From Microbacterium trichothecenolyticum (lineage in GTDB: Bacteria; Actinomycetota; Actinomycetes; Actinomycetales; Microbacteriaceae): a stretch of DNA of 64,000 bases. Where the stretch lies: positions 1,178,001-1,242,000 of the forward strand of contig NZ_JAUTBF010000001.1 in assembly GCF_030818955.1 (NCBI RefSeq). The letters run 5' to 3'. Below the pieces are notes generated by a model. That model was not told the DNA's origin and did no database searches. It saw nothing but the letters and a program-made list of their open reading frames with translations. How positions within the stretch are numbered: position 1 is the first letter of the stretch; each line of letters begins with the position of its first letter. A program made the position numbers and the translations under genes. Below are positions 62,626-64,000 of this stretch, in pieces.

Positions 62626-64000
62626 ATGAGCGACGACATCCTCGGGGCGCTGCGCCGACGTGCGCCGCGGGTCACCGTCGTGGGCGACGTGATCCTCGAC
62701 CGGTGGGTGCGCGGCGGGGTGCGGCGCGTGAGCCGCGAGGCGCCGGTGCCCGTGGTCGACGCGCGCACCGTCGAGGCGAGTCCCGGCGGAGCCGCGAACA
62801 CCGCGGTCAACCTCGTCGCGCTCGGGGCGCGGGTCTCGCTTCTCTCGGCGGTGGGTCGGGATGCCGAAGGCACCGAGCTGCTGCGCCTGCTCACGGGGCA
62901 CGGTGTCGATGTCTCCGGCGTGGTCGCGGCAGAGGGGGCCGTCACGGCGACGAAGACGCGGATCGTCGGCGAGGACCAGATCCTCGTGCGGGTCGACCGG
63001 GCGAGTATCGGGCTTGTCCTGCCGGCGATCGGCGTCGACGCGGACGCTCTCCTCGTGTGCGACTACGGCGGCGGGCTGTTCGACGACGCGGTGGTCAACC
63101 GGCTGTCCGGGATGCCGGAGAGAGCACCGCTCGTCGTCGTCGACGCGCACGACCTCCGACGCTGGGCACCGTTGCGTGCGGACGTCGTCACCCCCAACGC
63201 GGGAGAGACGGAGCTGCTGCTCGGGGCCGGGCTGGGGGGTGACCGGGCGGAAGCCGTGGCGGCGGCGGCATCCCGCGTCCTCGGTGCCGCGGGCTCTCGC
63301 GCCGCCGTCGTCACGCTCGACGTGCAAGGGACGGTGGTGCTCGAAGGCGGACGCGTCACCGGACGCACGCGAGCCGTGCCGGCGGCGGAACAGCAGGCCT
63401 CGGGCGCCGGCGACACCTTCGCCGCCGCGCTGACGGTCGCGCTGTGCTCGGGCGCCGGGCTGCCGGCAGCCGCCGCGTTCGCGCAGCGGGCCGCCGACGT
63501 CGTCGTCGCACGACCCGGGACGGCGGTGTGCACCACCGCCGATCTCGCTTCCGAGGGCGGCGGCCTGCTCACCCACGACGAGCTCGCGCGGCGGATCGAC
63601 GAGGAACGCGCTCGCGGCCGGCGGATCGTCTTCGCCAACGGCTGCTTCGACCTGATCCACCGCGGCCACACCACTCACCTGCACCAGGCGAGAGACCAGG
63701 GCGACGTGCTGGTCGTCGCCCTGAACGACGACGAGTCCGTGCGGCGGCTGAAGGGCCCGGGCCGCCCCGTGAACCCCCTGCCAGAGCGCGCCGCCGTGCT
63801 CCAGGAACTCGGCTGCGTGGACTACGTCACCGCGTTCGCCGAGGACTCCCCCGTCGCGCTGATCGAGCGGCTGCGCCCCGAGGTCTATACCAAGGGCGGC
63901 GATTACACCCCCGAGATGGTCCCCGAGGCGCAGGCCGTTCGGTCCTACGGCGGCGAGGTGCAGATCCTCGACTACCTGCCGCACCGCTCGACGACCGAGA
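62626..64000 (+). CDS. hldE: HldE-type heptose kinase/adenylyltransferase, copy 2 (3' end cut)
   Basis: About 458 residues are visible with no stop; only a few C-terminal residues are missing compared with E. coli HldE (477). The kinase domain has VVGDVILDRWVRGGVRRVSR, SPGGAANTAVNLVALGA and SGAGDTFAAAL. The transferase domain has ANGCFDLIHRGHTTHL (HxGH) and VRRLKGPGRPVNPL. It phosphorylates heptose-7-phosphate and adenylylates heptose-1-phosphate. Intact frame throughout, unlike copy 1, so it could supply the activity. Confidence 0.93.
   Translation, partial: MSDDILGALRRRAPRVTVVGDVILDRWVRGGVRRVSREAPVPVVDARTVEASPGGAANTAVNLVALGARVSLLSAVGRDAEGTELLRLLTGHGVDVSGVVAAEGAVTATKTRIVGEDQILVRVDRASIGLVLPAIGVDADALLVCDYGGGLFDDAVVNRLSGMPERAPLVVVDAHDLRRWAPLRADVVTPNAGETELLLGAGLGGDRAEAVAAAASRVLGAAGSRAAVVTLDVQGTVVLEGGRVTGRTRAVPAAEQQASGAGDTFAAALTVALCSGAGLPAAAAFAQRAADVVVARPGTAVCTTADLASEGGGLLTHDELARRIDEERARGRRIVFANGCFDLIHRGHTTHLHQARDQGDVLVVALNDDESVRRLKGPGRPVNPLPERAAVLQELGCVDYVTAFAEDSPVALIERLRPEVYTKGGDYTPEMVPEAQAVRSYGGEVQILDYLPHRSTTE

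Overview
The window comes from a high-GC actinobacterium. Coding GC3 is very high, GTG starts and ATGA/GTGA gene overlaps are frequent, the motif GGATGCC is common inside genes, and there are DUF222-HNH, DUF2795 and LAXTG-anchored proteins. The overall style fits Microbacteriaceae, probably Microbacterium; this is inferred from style, not from a marker gene. No rRNA, tRNA, CRISPR array, integrase or transposase was recognised. Both ends are cut: a permease gene runs off the left edge and an hldE-type gene off the right edge.

Layout. 1-3.0 kb: Dpp/Opp-type ABC importer (two permeases and a lipoprotein binding protein) with a DUF1028 gene divergent. 3.8-6.9 kb: a secreted subtilase and a Tat-exported repeat protein. 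7.2-12.8 kb: jetA-jetB-jetC of a Wadjet/MksBEF-type SMC complex, with no jetD nuclease next to it; then 74-bp tandem repeats and a DUF222-HNH protein. 15.3-19.7 kb: TrmB-type regulator, RidA, MFS exporter, a small unknown gene and a MocR regulator. 19.7-23.9 kb: operon malic enzyme - fumC - aquaporin. 24.1-30.7 kb: three tandem paralogous cell-wall-anchored S8 peptidases: one apparently intact, one frameshifted, one with the catalytic Asp replaced by Asn and the propeptide region missing. 30.7-33.4 kb: CPA1 antiporter and K+ channel. 33.4-36.5 kb: a membrane-anchored cohesin protein in tandem with a dockerin-bearing secreted amidase. 37-40 kb: two zinc alcohol dehydrogenases. 40.1-47.9 kb: transglutaminase-DUF2126 / circularly permuted ATP-grasp-alpha-E / transglutaminase operon, followed by a zinc metallopeptidase. 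48-51.3 kb: thioesterase, class I aldolase and CobW GTPase around a Zur-like palindrome, and a Met/Cys-rich four-helix copper-storage-like protein. 51.3-64 kb: a SigB/SigF-type sigma factor and a heptose/glycan cluster (gmhB, gmhA, two hldE-type genes, several GT9/GT4/GT2 glycosyltransferases, SDR).

How the genes work together. The clearest functional units are (i) the cohesin-dockerin pair, which should tether an extracellular amidase to the membrane; (ii) the incomplete Wadjet set; (iii) the malate/fumarate operon with its own operator; (iv) a likely zinc-sparing locus, where a Zur-like box lies between a metal-independent aldolase and a metal-chaperone GTPase; and (v) a Gram-positive ADP-heptose route feeding GT9 transferases.

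Four genes carry single-base frameshifts (S8 paralog B, GT2, GT4, hldE-1). Three are at C or G runs and two sit in otherwise tightly overlapped operon genes, so sequencing error must be excluded before calling them pseudogenes. Several genes have a -10-like hexamer exactly 6-7 nt before the start codon and no ribosome binding site, which suggests leaderless transcripts are common here.
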